DNA of 46,988 nucleotides from Marinobacter sp. (GTDB taxonomy: Bacteria > Pseudomonadota > Gammaproteobacteria > Pseudomonadales > Oleiphilaceae), in the NCBI GenBank assembly GCA_030457765.1, contig JAKDUK010000016.1, forward strand, positions 1 to 46,988, read 5' to 3'. Made by a program: the position numbers and the translations under genes. This document shows, in pieces, positions 25,541 through 34,585 of this stretch (its first letter is position 1; every line of letters starts with the position of its first letter). Under the pieces are notes generated by a model, which ran no database searches, was not told the DNA's origin, and was given only the letters and a program-made list of their open reading frames with translations.

Positions 25541-26876
25541 ACTCTTGTCTGAACTCCTGTGCTGTTGCGGATTGTCTGGGTTTCAATGTAAGCGACAGGG
25601 TTCCTGCCAAAACCGCCGAAAAAGCGTATTTTCCGCTATCGTAAAACATGTAGGATTCAAAGATGTTGATGACCAACCAGTAGGCCAGAAACCCCGTGCC
25701 AAATAGAAAGACGGAGGGGGAAATTGCATTGTTTTTGTGTGCCTGAATCAATCGGGTAGCAAGCCAGGCCAGCAGCCCCAAGTAGAATGCCAGGCCTGCT
25801 ACTCCGTATTGGGCGAGTAGGTCCATGTAAGTATTGTGCAAATGCCCGAAACGGGATTTTAACGGAGCTGGTATGGCATCTGATTCCTGCATTATTAGCT
25901 TGCTGCCATCAGGCCCCCAGCCAAAAACAGGCGACTGGGCAATCCAGGGCAAGGCGTAGTACCACGAGCGGATCCGCACTCCTGAACTGTCCAGCGGGAT
26001 TTCCGAAAACTTACCCTGTAAGGCCAGAGACACGGTGCCAGTCTCACGCTCAATTTTTGATGACATGGGTGTTTGCATCGCGGCCAACATGCCGACTAAT
26101 ACCACGAGGCTGACCGTCATGATGATATATTTTTTTTTAATCCGCCGGTCGGCAAGCGTGGGCGTTAGCAGGGAAAAGGAGACGAGTATAACAGCTATCG
26201 CAAACAGGCTGCCAAGCCAAATTGCACGGGTCTGTGTGCCGTAAAGGTAGAAGAGCGCGGTTGTAGTTAACGCAGTGCCCGCACATATGAACAGTACACG
26301 TTTATCTGATCGTGTTGATCCATCAATAATCAGGCAGATGCCTCCGATCAGAGCAACGCCCGCGTACATGGCTGCATGTTGCGCATTGCGTGTGCCGGCG
26401 TCGATGCGGTATCCCGCTAATGCGCGCTCAATTTCCTTGACCCCATCACCCAAAATCCAAGGCGTAACAACGAGGGCCAGAGCGGCAAACGTCCAAAATA
26501 AACCCGGTGCCCAAGGTTTTTTTCGCAACCAGAATGCAAGAAGCAAAAACCAGAACCATTTTCCAACCCCTTCGATTCGCGGAAGTGAGTCTGGCATAAA
26601 ATGAAATTGAGCGGCCTGAAAGGATGCAAGCCAGGAGGTGACTTCAAGCCCAAGCGAAATGAGAAAAAATACAAACAAAGGGAAAAGTTCTCGATCACGC
26701 TCTCCGCGCGCCAGAGCTGTCAGGGTTAAAGCGCCGATGAGTGTCTTGGCGTAGCGGTTAGCATCCGGGAATAATGGAGCTGAAAAAGCGAACATTGCGC
26801 ACGCTGAAATCGCCAATAGTGTGAGGAGCTTTTCTTTCGCCCCGTCTGCGTGTCTTAAAGGGTGTGCTGAGGTCAT
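25533..26876 (-). CDS. waaL: O-antigen ligase-like membrane protein (Wzy_C family)
   Basis: A 447-residue polytopic inner-membrane protein with about 10-12 hydrophobic helices and one large periplasmic loop. The loop holds the Wzy_C hallmarks: the Arg-containing GVRIRSWYYALPWI, FGWGPDG, and RFGHLHNTYMDLLAQYGV with the conserved HNTY-type motif. WaaL ligases move a glycan from undecaprenyl diphosphate to lipid A-core in the periplasm; Wzy polymerases look similar. Its place beside a heptosyltransferase and core GT8 genes favours ligase. The start codon overlaps the heptosyltransferase stop as ATGA. A second Wzy_C protein is encoded at 35689-37719, so the division of labour is unclear. Confidence 0.78.
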   Translation of the reverse strand: MTSAHPLRHADGAKEKLLTLLAISACAMFAFSAPLFPDANRYAKTLIGALTLTALARGERDRELFPLFVFFLISLGLEVTSWLASFQAAQFHFMPDSLPRIEGVGKWFWFLLLAFWLRKKPWAPGLFWTFAALALVVTPWILGDGVKEIERALAGYRIDAGTRNAQHAAMYAGVALIGGICLIIDGSTRSDKRVLFICAGTALTTTALFYLYGTQTRAIWLGSLFAIAVILVSFSLLTPTLADRRIKKKYIIMTVSLVVLVGMLAAMQTPMSSKIERETGTVSLALQGKFSEIPLDSSGVRIRSWYYALPWIAQSPVFGWGPDGSKLIMQESDAIPAPLKSRFGHLHNTYMDLLAQYGVAGLAFYLGLLAWLATRLIQAHKNNAISPSVFLFGTGFLAYWLVINIFESYMFYDSGKYAFSAVLAGTLSLTLKPRQSATAQEFRQEYA

Positions 26877-27922
26877 TCCTGGTGACCCGCCTCAAGCCTG
26901 GTGTTATGCCACTTATCCAGCATGTCTTTTGCATCGCTTGTGCTTACCATTTCCATTGCGCCCTCAAACTCAGCCTTTTCCCCCCATCTTGCATCGCTTA
27001 CAGATTTCCCCGTACCTTTCCTCAAGGCTTCGGGATATTTGTTTATACACCATCTGAGAGAATTATAAGGGCCAGATCGGTAGGGGTTACTTGCTGCAAA
27101 CAGCCCCAGCACGTCTGTTCCCACCGAGCTTGCAATGTGGGCAGGGCCGGTATCTGGCGCCACCAGTAGATCCGCCTCCATCAACAATGCCGTCAGTTGT
27201 TTAAGAGTATCCTTGCCGCACAGGTTGGTCGGCGAGCTGTGCATACTGTTGGAAATGCGTGCACACATGGCTTTCTCGAAATCAGAGGGGCCACCCACCA
27301 GAATGACATGCATACCATGGCGCTCTATGGCGTGATCCGCCAACTCAGCGTATCTATCTGCCGGCCAATTTCTTAAATGATGACTTGCACAAGGGCTGAT
27401 TACCAGGTTTTTACGCTCATTGGACAAGTGTTCTCTGGCGAATTTCCGGTCGCTTTCGCTTACAGGAATATCCCATTTAGGTGCTGCAGGTTCCAACCCC
27501 AAGGGCTGGAGAAAACTGGCAAGGCAGTCACGAACATGTTGCTGTTGAGCCGGCGCAATTCTGCGGTTAATGAACAGGCTGTGGAGGTCCTTGCTGCGAG
27601 CCTTGTCGTAGCCCACGCGGATTTTTGCCGGAGTGCAGGCAGAAACGAGATTGGCTCGAAACGCTACCTGCATGTGAAGCAGTGCGTCGAACTTGCGACC
27701 TTTCAGGCGTTTAAAAAGCTCAAGATAGCTTTTCCAGCCGGCTTTTTTGTTGAAAACGATAAACTCAACGCCTGGCAGATCCCCAACCAGTTTTGCTTCG
27801 ATCTTTCCGATAACCCAGGTGATTTTCAAACCCGGAACCTGTTCTTGGAGGCTAAGCACAACCGGAATAACGTGCGTGACATCTCCAATAGCAGAGAGTC
27901 GGAGAATGCAGACAGACTTCAT
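26873..27922 (-). CDS. GT9 family LPS heptosyltransferase
   Basis: A 349-residue GT-B transferase that would add an L-glycero-D-manno-heptose from ADP-heptose to Kdo or to the first heptose of the inner core. The N-terminus ILRLSAIGDVTHVIPVVLSLQ and the C-terminal nucleotide-sugar motif VAPDTGPAHIASSVGT are the GT9 signatures; LVISPCASHHLRNWP and HVILVGGPSDFE are also typical. I cannot separate WaaC (heptosyltransferase I) from WaaF or WaaQ by eye. It is the first gene of a minus-strand operon (GT9, ligase, GT8, GT8) and diverges from kdkA across 155 bases. No second GT9 is in the window. Confidence 0.88.
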   Translation of the reverse strand: MKSVCILRLSAIGDVTHVIPVVLSLQEQVPGLKITWVIGKIEAKLVGDLPGVEFIVFNKKAGWKSYLELFKRLKGRKFDALLHMQVAFRANLVSACTPAKIRVGYDKARSKDLHSLFINRRIAPAQQQHVRDCLASFLQPLGLEPAAPKWDIPVSESDRKFAREHLSNERKNLVISPCASHHLRNWPADRYAELADHAIERHGMHVILVGGPSDFEKAMCARISNSMHSSPTNLCGKDTLKQLTALLMEADLLVAPDTGPAHIASSVGTDVLGLFAASNPYRSGPYNSLRWCINKYPEALRKGTGKSVSDARWGEKAEFEGAMEMVSTSDAKDMLDKWHNTRLEAGHQE

Positions 27923-28077
27923 CTAATTAGCAATCCGTTACAGTTGAAAGGAATCATCAGTAGAGCTTCTTGGCCATTCGTTGGTAAACTGCGGCCTATG
28001 ATAACTCAATTGAGGGTTGCCGTCGTTCGATGGTGCTGTTCCTTGAGTCGTTTTCCATCGCGTTTTTCCGGGGTAAC

Positions 28078-28797
28078 ATGGCCGAATCTGAAATTTTAAA
28101 GCGTGAAGATGGCGCCGTTCTTCTTGTTAACCCCGCTTTTCAGCAGGCCGTGACGCAAAAATGGTTTGATCCGGAGTATTGGGGTAGCCAAGCATTGCCC
28201 GTGGGTAGTGGCGGCCGAGGGGGGGCCTGGTTTATCGATGCGGCCGACAATCAGCTGGTTTTACGGGAGTACCTTCGAGGGGGGCTGGTGTCCCATCTCT
28301 CCCGAAGAACCTACGCTTATTTTGGCGAACAACACGTTCGCTCATTCGCAGAGTTTCGGATTTTAAACCACATGGCGGCATTGGCTCTGCCAGTGCCACT
28401 TCCTGTTGCTGCCTGGTATAAAAAAGTATCCCGTTTCGGCTACCGTGCTGCCATCGTTATCGAACGTATTCCACGCGCGGTGCCCCTGGCAGATCGCATT
28501 GGCAAGCTTGATAGTGCCGATTGGTCTCAGCTCGGAAACACCGTTCGACGGTTCCACGATGCGGGGGTGAGGCACGCAGATTTAAACTGCTTTAACGTGC
28601 TGGTTGTCGATAACGAATTCTTTCTTATTGATTTCGATAAAGGCCGTATTATGCCCAAAAACGCCTCGCGATCACGTTGGCAAGAGGACAACCTTAATCG
28701 GTTTTCGCGATCTTTGAGAAAGGTTGCCAGTGATGCCGTACTGCGTCAGGTTTGGGATGCATTTTTACAGGGATACAAAAGGAGCATGTCGTCTTGA
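28078..28797 (+). CDS. kdkA: 3-deoxy-D-manno-octulosonic acid kinase-like (WaaP family)
   Basis: A 239-residue kinase of the KdkA/WaaP group, which phosphorylates Kdo or core heptose and so adds negative charge that stabilises the outer membrane. Protein-kinase-like features are visible: a glycine loop VGSGGRGGAWF, LVLREYLRGG, the catalytic-loop equivalent VRHADLNCFNVLV, and the metal-binding LIDFDKGRI. The length equals that of KdkA (about 239). I chose the ATG at 28078, preceded by GGGGT; a frame from 28030 would add 16 residues. It heads the plus-strand operon, and its TGA overlaps the next gene's TTG. Confidence 0.85.
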   Translation: MAESEILKREDGAVLLVNPAFQQAVTQKWFDPEYWGSQALPVGSGGRGGAWFIDAADNQLVLREYLRGGLVSHLSRRTYAYFGEQHVRSFAEFRILNHMAALALPVPLPVAAWYKKVSRFGYRAAIVIERIPRAVPLADRIGKLDSADWSQLGNTVRRFHDAGVRHADLNCFNVLVVDNEFFLIDFDKGRIMPKNASRSRWQEDNLNRFSRSLRKVASDAVLRQVWDAFLQGYKRSMSS

Positions 28798-29912
28798 GTG
28801 ATCAAACCGAAATCGGGACCAAACCTTCGGTTCTGTGCCTTACAGATGCCTGTGACCGTCCAGAGAGCGAGCTGTTTATCGGCCTCCGGAATGCCGGTTT
28901 CGATGTGGACGTTATGTGCAATCCCAAGGGGCGGAACTATCAGCGCCTGATGGATAAGAACATGGTTGTGCAGCCAATGGCACTGGAAAGTCGCTTTGAC
29001 AAAGAGGGCACGGCAGCAATCAGGGCACAGTTACAGGCAAAGCATTACGATATCATTCATGCCTACAATCCCAGGGCGCTGGCTTGCGCTCTTCGGGCGT
29101 CCAAAGGCAAGGAGATAAAGATTGCAGCCTATCGGGGAATTATTGGGAATATCAGTTTTTTAAATCCCGAGTCCTGGATCACATTCCTGCACCCCAGGGT
29201 CAGCAAAATTGTCTGCGTCGCGGACGCTATTAAAGCCTATTTGGCGGATTTGCGGTTTTTGTGGATGCGGATCTCTGAGCATAAACTTGTGCGTATCTAC
29301 AAAGGCCATGATCTTGCATGGTACCGGGCGGAACCTGCTGATCTTGCGCAGTTTGGTGTGCCTGCGGATGCATTCGTTGTGTGCAGTACCGGGCGCAATA
29401 ATCCGAGAAAAGGCTATGATGACTTGATTGATGCAATGAGCCGCCTACCCAACGATGTGAATGCCCATTTGGTACTGGTGGGTGATGCAATTGACAACGA
29501 GGAACTGAAAGATCAGGTAGCACGCTCAAGCCACCCTGAGCGCATCCATTTTACAGGGTATCGTAACGATGCGCCGTCGATAGCGGCGGCAAGTGATGTG
29601 TTTGTTTTGCCATCAAAGGAAAGGGAAGGGCTGCCCCGAGCAGTCATTGAAGCAATGGCTTATGGAGTTGCTCCCATCGTGACCCATGTTGGTGGAATGC
29701 CCGAACTTGTCAAAGATGGCGAAAGTGGGTTGGTCGTTGCGCCTCAAGATCCAGTCGCGCTGTCGTCGGCGGTTGAGCGCTTGTATCGTGATCAGCCATT
29801 ACTGGAACAGCTGGGGCGGGCCGCAAAAGCTCGCATTGCCACTGATTTTCATACGACGCAAACCGTTTACGAAACAGGGGCGCTATACACAGCATTAGTG
29901 GGTGAGAACTGA
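28794..29912 (+). CDS. GT4 family glycosyltransferase
   Basis: A 372-residue GT-B transferase. The C-terminal half shows the GT4 donor site: CSTGRNNPRKGYDDLIDAM, VHF-like stretch RIHFTGYRNDAPSIAAASDVF, and the E-x7-E motif in KEREGLPRAVIEAMAYGVAPIV, then GGMPELVKDGESGLVV. The N-terminal acceptor half is less typical. I chose a TTG start at 28794 because it overlaps the kdkA stop (TTGA) and has GGAG 9 bases upstream; an ATG at 28752 would overlap kdkA by 46 bases. Sugar and acceptor are unknown; its place after kdkA suggests an LPS-core role. Confidence 0.85.
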   Translation: MSDQTEIGTKPSVLCLTDACDRPESELFIGLRNAGFDVDVMCNPKGRNYQRLMDKNMVVQPMALESRFDKEGTAAIRAQLQAKHYDIIHAYNPRALACALRASKGKEIKIAAYRGIIGNISFLNPESWITFLHPRVSKIVCVADAIKAYLADLRFLWMRISEHKLVRIYKGHDLAWYRAEPADLAQFGVPADAFVVCSTGRNNPRKGYDDLIDAMSRLPNDVNAHLVLVGDAIDNEELKDQVARSSHPERIHFTGYRNDAPSIAAASDVFVLPSKEREGLPRAVIEAMAYGVAPIVTHVGGMPELVKDGESGLVVAPQDPVALSSAVERLYRDQPLLEQLGRAAKARIATDFHTTQTVYETGALYTALVGEN

Positions 29913-30983
29913 GTGCGCAAGTATCTGTTTTTCGTCAATCAACCTTATTCCTATTCAATACTGCGACCTTTGCAATCGGAAATCCGACGTCGGGGCGACG
30001 AGGTTGCCTGGTTTGTTGCAGGCTGTTCGGCATCGCCGCTGAAGCCGGACGAGCACAGGTTGAAAACTGTCCGGGAAGTCCAGGCTTATGGGGCAGATGC
30101 GACGTTTGTTCCGGGTGATTGGGTGCCTTATTTTTTTCCCGGCATAAAGGTCGAGGTGTTCCATGGCATGGCACGCAATAAACGCGGCCATAAAAGTGAA
30201 GACGACAGCGACCATTACCGAATTCGGGGCTGGTTCGACCTTTACTGCACCCATGCCGAGAGAGACACGGAGAAATTTCAGGCTTTATCTCGTGAGTTAG
30301 GCCATTTTTCTGTAACCAAAACAGGCTGGCCCAAGCTGGATCCGTTATTGAGCGGTGCGCACTGTGGCGAACGTGTGCGGGCGGACGGCGAACCGCCCAC
30401 TGTTTTCTTTGCGTCGACATTTAGTCGTTCTGTTACCTGTGCCCCGCAACTGGCGGACAAAATCGAGGCCCTCTCAAAAAGCGGGAATTGGCGGTTTATC
30501 GTAACCCTTCACCCGAAAATGGAAGAAGACGTTGTAGAGCGTTACCGCTCCATGCAAAGTTCCAACCTTAAATTTGTGGAAAGTGATGAGGATCTGATTC
30601 CTCTTTTATCTAATGCAGATATTATGTTGTGTGATACCTCCTCAATCATGTTCGAATTCATGTTCTTGCAAAGGCCTGTCGTGACTTTCCGTACAAAAAT
30701 GCCGGGTCCCTACCTTATCGATGTGCAGCATGTGGAGCAGCTTGAAAGTGAGTTAAAGCGGGCTTCTGAGCGGCCAGAGTCGCTACTTGCCGCGCAAAAC
30801 CAACTTTGTCGTGACCTTCATGAGTTTCAGGACGGGCGATCAAGCGAGCGGGTATTGGACGCGGTTGAGACATTTCTGCTCGAACAGAAGGGTACTTTGA
30901 AACCCAAGCCCAGGAACTTGTTGAGAAAGCTCAAAGTCCGGCTGCGCCTGAAAAAAGAGCTGGCCAAAAAACCAAATCGTTAA
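29913..30983 (+). CDS. CDP-glycerol glycerophosphotransferase-like protein
   Basis: A 356-residue GT-B-like protein with GTG start directly abutting the preceding stop. Its C-terminal half resembles the TagB/TagF-type glycerophosphotransferases: TKTGWPKLDPLL, FIVTLHPKMEEDVVERY, and the block NADIMLCDTSSIMFEFMFLQ, where teichoic-acid enzymes have a similar D-x-SS pattern before a hydrophobic helix and RPVV. The family moves glycerol phosphate (or ribitol phosphate) from CDP-activated donors. The VFHGMARNKRGH stretch resembles the family's HG-x-x-x-K motif. The basic tail (RKLKVRLRLKKELAKKPNR) suggests membrane association. No gene for making CDP-glycerol is in the window, so the real donor is unknown. 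Confidence 0.72.
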   Translation: MRKYLFFVNQPYSYSILRPLQSEIRRRGDEVAWFVAGCSASPLKPDEHRLKTVREVQAYGADATFVPGDWVPYFFPGIKVEVFHGMARNKRGHKSEDDSDHYRIRGWFDLYCTHAERDTEKFQALSRELGHFSVTKTGWPKLDPLLSGAHCGERVRADGEPPTVFFASTFSRSVTCAPQLADKIEALSKSGNWRFIVTLHPKMEEDVVERYRSMQSSNLKFVESDEDLIPLLSNADIMLCDTSSIMFEFMFLQRPVVTFRTKMPGPYLIDVQHVEQLESELKRASERPESLLAAQNQLCRDLHEFQDGRSSERVLDAVETFLLEQKGTLKPKPRNLLRKLKVRLRLKKELAKKPNR

Positions 30984-31001
30984 CACTGATGGAATGATGT
31001 T

Positions 31002-32048
31002 ATGAAAGTGCTGGTAACGGGTGGTGCCGGTTTTATTGGCTCAGCAGTGATCCGGTATCTACTTGCGCATACCGACATTGAGATCGTTAATGTTGATGTG
31101 CTGTCGTACGCTGGCAATCTGGAATCATTGGAGGAAGCTGCCGCCAACGATCGATATGCCTTTGAACAAGTCGATATTTGTAACCAAAAGGCTCTGGAGA
31201 GAGTTTTCGAAGTCCATAAGCCGGATGCCGTGATGCATCTGGCAGCAGAAAGTCATGTTGATCGCTCTATAGACGGGCCCGCGGCGTTTATTCAAACCAA
31301 CGTTGTTGGCACCTATGTGCTGCTTGAAGTGGCCCGGTGTTACTGGTCGAACATGTCAGCGGACAAGCAAAAGACGTTTCGCTTTCATCATATCAGTACT
31401 GATGAGGTATACGGCGATCTCGATGCCACCGATTCACCCTTCACTGAAACAACCCGGTATTGTCCAAGTTCGCCATACTCTGCGAGCAAGGCCAGCGCAG
31501 ACCACTTGGTACGCGCCTGGCACCGGACTTATGGCTTACCTGTTGTCGTCAGTAATTGCTCAAACAACTATGGGCCTTTTCAGTTCCCGGAAAAACTGAT
31601 TCCCTTAATGATTCTTAACGCGCTGGCTGGTAAGCCGTTGCCAGTTTATGGTGATGGGCTTCAAGTGCGTGACTGGCTCTTTGTCGATGATCACGTGAAG
31701 GCGCTGCATAGTGTGTTAACCAAAGGGGTGTTGGGCGAAACCTACAATATTGGTGGGCAGAGCGAGAAAACCAACATTGAGGTGGTACATTGTGTTTGCC
31801 GGTGCCTGGATGAGCTGGTTGAGGAAAAGCCTGCGGGAGTCACAACGTTCAAGCAGCTAATTTCTCATGTTACTGACCGACTCGGTCATGATCGTCGGTA
31901 CGCTGTCGATAATGCGAAAATCAGCCGTGATTTGCATTGGCAGCCAGATGAAACATTTGAATCTGGTATACGAAAAACGGTGATGTGGTATCTGGACAAC
32001 GTTGACTGGTGCCGTCGCATCCTGGAAAAGCCACACCGCGATCACTGA
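31002..32048 (+). CDS. rmlB: dTDP-glucose 4,6-dehydratase
   Basis: RmlB (RfbB/RffG) converts dTDP-glucose to dTDP-4-keto-6-deoxy-glucose. The 348-residue short-chain dehydrogenase has the NAD site [16 protein letters not shown] near the N-terminus, [15 protein letters not shown], the [11 protein letters not shown] block containing the catalytic Thr-Asp-Glu, and the [10 protein letters not shown] tyrosine/lysine pair. [20 protein letters not shown] is also typical. It lies 18 bases after the glycerophosphotransferase-like gene and 16 before rmlA. Because rmlC and rmlD are absent and wecE follows in the same operon, the product probably feeds an amino sugar, not rhamnose. Confidence 0.96.
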   Translation: MKVLVTGGAGFIGSAVIRYLLAHTDIEIVNVDVLSYAGNLESLEEAAANDRYAFEQVDICNQKALERVFEVHKPDAVMHLAAESHVDRSIDGPAAFIQTNVVGTYVLLEVARCYWSNMSADKQKTFRFHHISTDEVYGDLDATDSPFTETTRYCPSSPYSASKASADHLVRAWHRTYGLPVVVSNCSNNYGPFQFPEKLIPLMILNALAGKPLPVYGDGLQVRDWLFVDDHVKALHSVLTKGVLGETYNIGGQSEKTNIEVVHCVCRCLDELVEEKPAGVTTFKQLISHVTDRLGHDRRYAVDNAKISRDLHWQPDETFESGIRKTVMWYLDNVDWCRRILEKPHRDH

Positions 32049-32064
32049 AACTCAGCAGAGCTAA

Positions 32065-32982
32065 ATGACTATGAAGGGAATTATTCTTGCTGGCGGTACT
32101 GGCACGCGTTTGTTTCCCATTACTATGGGGGTGTCCAAGCAGCTTTTGCCTATCTACGACAAGCCAATGATTTATTATCCGCTGTCAGTTTTGATGCTGG
32201 CGGGTATACGTGACATTCTCGTGATCACCACGCCGGATGACGCCCATTCGTTTAAACGATTATTGGGCGATGGCAAGCGCTTCGGAATAAACCTCAGTTA
32301 CAAAACCCAGGAGAAGCCAGATGGTCTGGCTCAGGCATTTTTAATAGGCGAGGAGTTTATTGGCACCTCTGATGTTTGCCTGGTTCTTGGTGATAATATT
32401 TTCTATGGGCAGGGATTCACACCCACGTTAAGAAATGCCGTAAACAAAATAAGGGAGAACCGAGGTGCAATGGTTTTCGGTTATCAGGTTAAAAAGCCGG
32501 AGGACTTTGGGGTCATAGAATTCGATAGTGAAATGCGGGCGGTGTCGCTGGAAGAAAAGCCCAAGCACCCAAAATCGAGCTTCGCAGTTACAGGCTTGTA
32601 TTTTTACGATAACCGGGTTGTGGAGATCGCCAAGCGAGTCAGACCGTCTGATCGGGGTGAGCTTGAAATTACGACTATCAATAACGCTTATTTGAATGAT
32701 GACACGCTGGCTGTTCAACTTCTCGGGCGCGGTTTCGCGTGGCTGGACACAGGTACCCATGGAACGTTACTGGAAGCTGCCCAGTTTGTTGAAACGATTG
32801 AAAAACGCCAGGGTTTCAAGATTGCTTGTCTGGAAGAGATCGCCTGGCGTAATGGATGGCTGGATAACTCGGGCATGCTCAGTGCTGCCGATTTTTATGT
32901 AAAAAGCGGATATGGTGCATATATACGGGAATTGATTGAAGAATCTGGCTCATTAGACAGGGTTGATGTGTCCGTTGAGTAA
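32065..32982 (+). CDS. rmlA: Glucose-1-phosphate thymidylyltransferase
   Basis: RmlA (RfbA/RffH) makes dTDP-glucose from glucose-1-phosphate and dTTP, the first committed step of dTDP-sugar synthesis. The 305-residue product has the nucleotidyltransferase signature [15 protein letters not shown] at its start, [18 protein letters not shown], the metal-binding [15 protein letters not shown] and [11 protein letters not shown] blocks, and [16 protein letters not shown]. Two start codons are possible, 32065 (M-T-M-K) and 32071. Its end overlaps the WecF-like gene, consistent with coupled translation. Confidence 0.96.
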   Translation: MTMKGIILAGGTGTRLFPITMGVSKQLLPIYDKPMIYYPLSVLMLAGIRDILVITTPDDAHSFKRLLGDGKRFGINLSYKTQEKPDGLAQAFLIGEEFIGTSDVCLVLGDNIFYGQGFTPTLRNAVNKIRENRGAMVFGYQVKKPEDFGVIEFDSEMRAVSLEEKPKHPKSSFAVTGLYFYDNRVVEIAKRVRPSDRGELEITTINNAYLNDDTLAVQLLGRGFAWLDTGTHGTLLEAAQFVETIEKRQGFKIACLEEIAWRNGWLDNSGMLSAADFYVKSGYGAYIRELIEESGSLDRVDVSVE

Positions 32983-34018
32983 GCAAAAGGTTTTGCATAT
33001 ATGCCGGGCGGAAAAGTTCATTCCACCGTTTATTGATCTGATACAGACAAACTTTGACTCAACTCTGCACGAGTTTGTTATTTTTGGCGACCATAAAAAG
33101 TACAGTAGCGAAGGGCGGTTTGGGGTTTTTCGCGTGGAAAACGGAGTTGTCGGTAAGACCGCAGCGAAAGCGCGGCTGATCATACAGATGCATCGTGCCG
33201 ATCGCATCATCCTTCACGGTTTGTTTACCCGTGTTGTTACGAAAATGCTTTTCTTGATGCCATGGTTACTAAGAAAAACCTATTGGGTGATATGGGGCAA
33301 CGATCTTTACAGTAAGAGAGATTCCGACTTCAGCTCAGGCCTGAAAAATATTTCGCGGCGGTTTGTTATTCGAAATATGGGTCACTTGGTGACGTTTGTT
33401 CCTGGTGACATCAAGCTTGCAAGAGAGTGGTATGGTGCCCGTGGAAAAGCCCATCGATGCTTGATGTACACCTCCAATTTGTTCTCTGAATCTCATACAA
33501 ACCAGCTGGATACTGGTGTTGTTGATATTCAGGTGGGCAACTCTGCTGATCCCAGTAACAATCATCTTGAGATATTCGAGAAGCTGGCAAAGCTGCCGTC
33601 AAACAATTTTCACGTGCATGTTCCACTTTCTTACGGCGACAAGAAAAACGCAGAACTTATCATAGAGCAGGGTCGAAAGCTGTTTGGAGGTCGTTTCAAG
33701 CCTCTTGTCGAATTTGTCCCTCTGGATCAGTACCGGCAATTTCTGGCAACGATTGATATCGCTATTTTTAATCACAATCGCCAGCAGGGGTTAGGGAACC
33801 TGGTATCACTCTTGGGAATGGGCAAGAAAGTTTATTTGCGGCGAAGTATCTCAACAGTCGATTTGCTGGATTCCTTGGGCATCCGATGGTTTGATGTTGA
33901 ACAAATAGATCTGTTGCCAATACCTGAACACTCGAAAGAAGCGAATAAGCGCCGAGTAAGTGAAACCTTCTCAAAACCTAATCTGATCGCGCAACTTGAC
34001 GATATTTTTAAGGAGTGA
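32966..34018 (+). CDS. WecF-type 4-acetamido-4,6-dideoxygalactose (Fuc4NAc) transferase
   Basis: A 350-residue GT56-type transferase resembling E. coli WecF/RffT, which adds Fuc4NAc from dTDP-Fuc4NAc to the enterobacterial common antigen lipid intermediate. Resemblance is patchy but specific: [10 protein letters not shown] (WecF FWHIWGADLY), [19 protein letters not shown] (ILVGNSGDRSNEHI), VHVPLSYG (VVVPMGYP) and [17 protein letters not shown] (FARQQGIGTLCLLIQAG). The start is uncertain: ATG at 32966 overlaps rmlA by 17 bases; an in-frame TTG at 32975 overlaps by 8. No wecA, wecG or other common-antigen genes are in the window, so its acceptor may be an LPS sugar. By hand count, a few 60-base lines here are about 47-48% G+C, lower than in the housekeeping genes. 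Confidence 0.8.
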   Translation: MCPLSKQKVLHICRAEKFIPPFIDLIQTNFDSTLHEFVIFGDHKKYSSEGRFGVFRVENGVVGKTAAKARLIIQMHRADRIILHGLFTRVVTKMLFLMPWLLRKTYWVIWGNDLYSKRDSDFSSGLKNISRRFVIRNMGHLVTFVPGDIKLAREWYGARGKAHRCLMYTSNLFSESHTNQLDTGVVDIQVGNSADPSNNHLEIFEKLAKLPSNNFHVHVPLSYGDKKNAELIIEQGRKLFGGRFKPLVEFVPLDQYRQFLATIDIAIFNHNRQQGLGNLVSLLGMGKKVYLRRSISTVDLLDSLGIRWFDVEQIDLLPIPEHSKEANKRRVSETFSKPNLIAQLDDIFKE

Positions 34019-34021
34019 GTA

Positions 34022-34585
34022 ATGGGGTACCTCTCAGAAGCGGCGCTTGAAAAAATGAACTTCAAGAAGTTGGGGCGTGGCGTAAAAATAAGCGATAAAG
34101 CGAGTGTCTACAATTCAGAGTTGATGGAGATAGGTGACTTCTCGCGGATTGATGATTTTTGCGTGCTATCAGGTAACATTGTTCTTGGAAAGTATTGTCA
34201 CGTGGCCCCCATGTGCCTTATCGCCGGAGGGGCACCCGGCGTAGTGATTGGCGACTTTGGCGGGTTAGCCTACGGCGTAAAGGTTTTTGCGCAGTCTGAT
34301 GACTACTCTGGCGAAACCATGATAGGTCCCTTGATCCCACCACAGTATAAACGAGAGCAGTTTGCCGCTGTTTTGCTGGAGCGACAGGTTATCGTTGGCA
34401 CGAATGCAGTTATATTCCCTGGAGTGAAGATCGCGGAAGGCTGTGCGATTGGCGCGACGGCTCTCGTATCAAAAAGCACTGAACCCTGGGGCATATACGT
34501 TGGCAATCCGGCGAAGCGAGTGAAGGCGAGAAAGAAGAATATAAACGAACTTGAGCGCAGGTTTTTACGGGAAACCGACACGTGA
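34022..34585 (+). CDS. Left-handed beta-helix acyltransferase (probable dTDP-Fuc4N N-acetyltransferase)
   Basis: A 187-residue hexapeptide-repeat acyltransferase. Repeats such as MEIGDFSRIDDF, NIVLGKYCHVAPM and VIVGTNAVIFPGVKIAEGCAIGATALV form the left-handed helix, and IYVGNPAKRVK is the usual C-terminal cap of acetyl-CoA-dependent members. Its place between a WecF-type transferase and wecE suggests it acetylates the 4-amino group of dTDP-Fuc4N. In E. coli that step is done by WecD, a GNAT-fold enzyme, so this would be a non-homologous replacement; other dTDP-4-amino sugars are known to be acetylated by beta-helix enzymes. ATG at 34022 with AAGGAG upstream, three bases after the preceding stop; its TGA overlaps the next GTG. 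Confidence 0.82.
   Translation: MGYLSEAALEKMNFKKLGRGVKISDKASVYNSELMEIGDFSRIDDFCVLSGNIVLGKYCHVAPMCLIAGGAPGVVIGDFGGLAYGVKVFAQSDDYSGETMIGPLIPPQYKREQFAAVLLERQVIVGTNAVIFPGVKIAEGCAIGATALVSKSTEPWGIYVGNPAKRVKARKKNINELERRFLRETDT

Noticed and set aside
31002..32982. A rhamnose pathway
   Set aside because: rmlB and rmlA are present but rmlC and rmlD are not, and wecE and an acyltransferase follow in the same operon.
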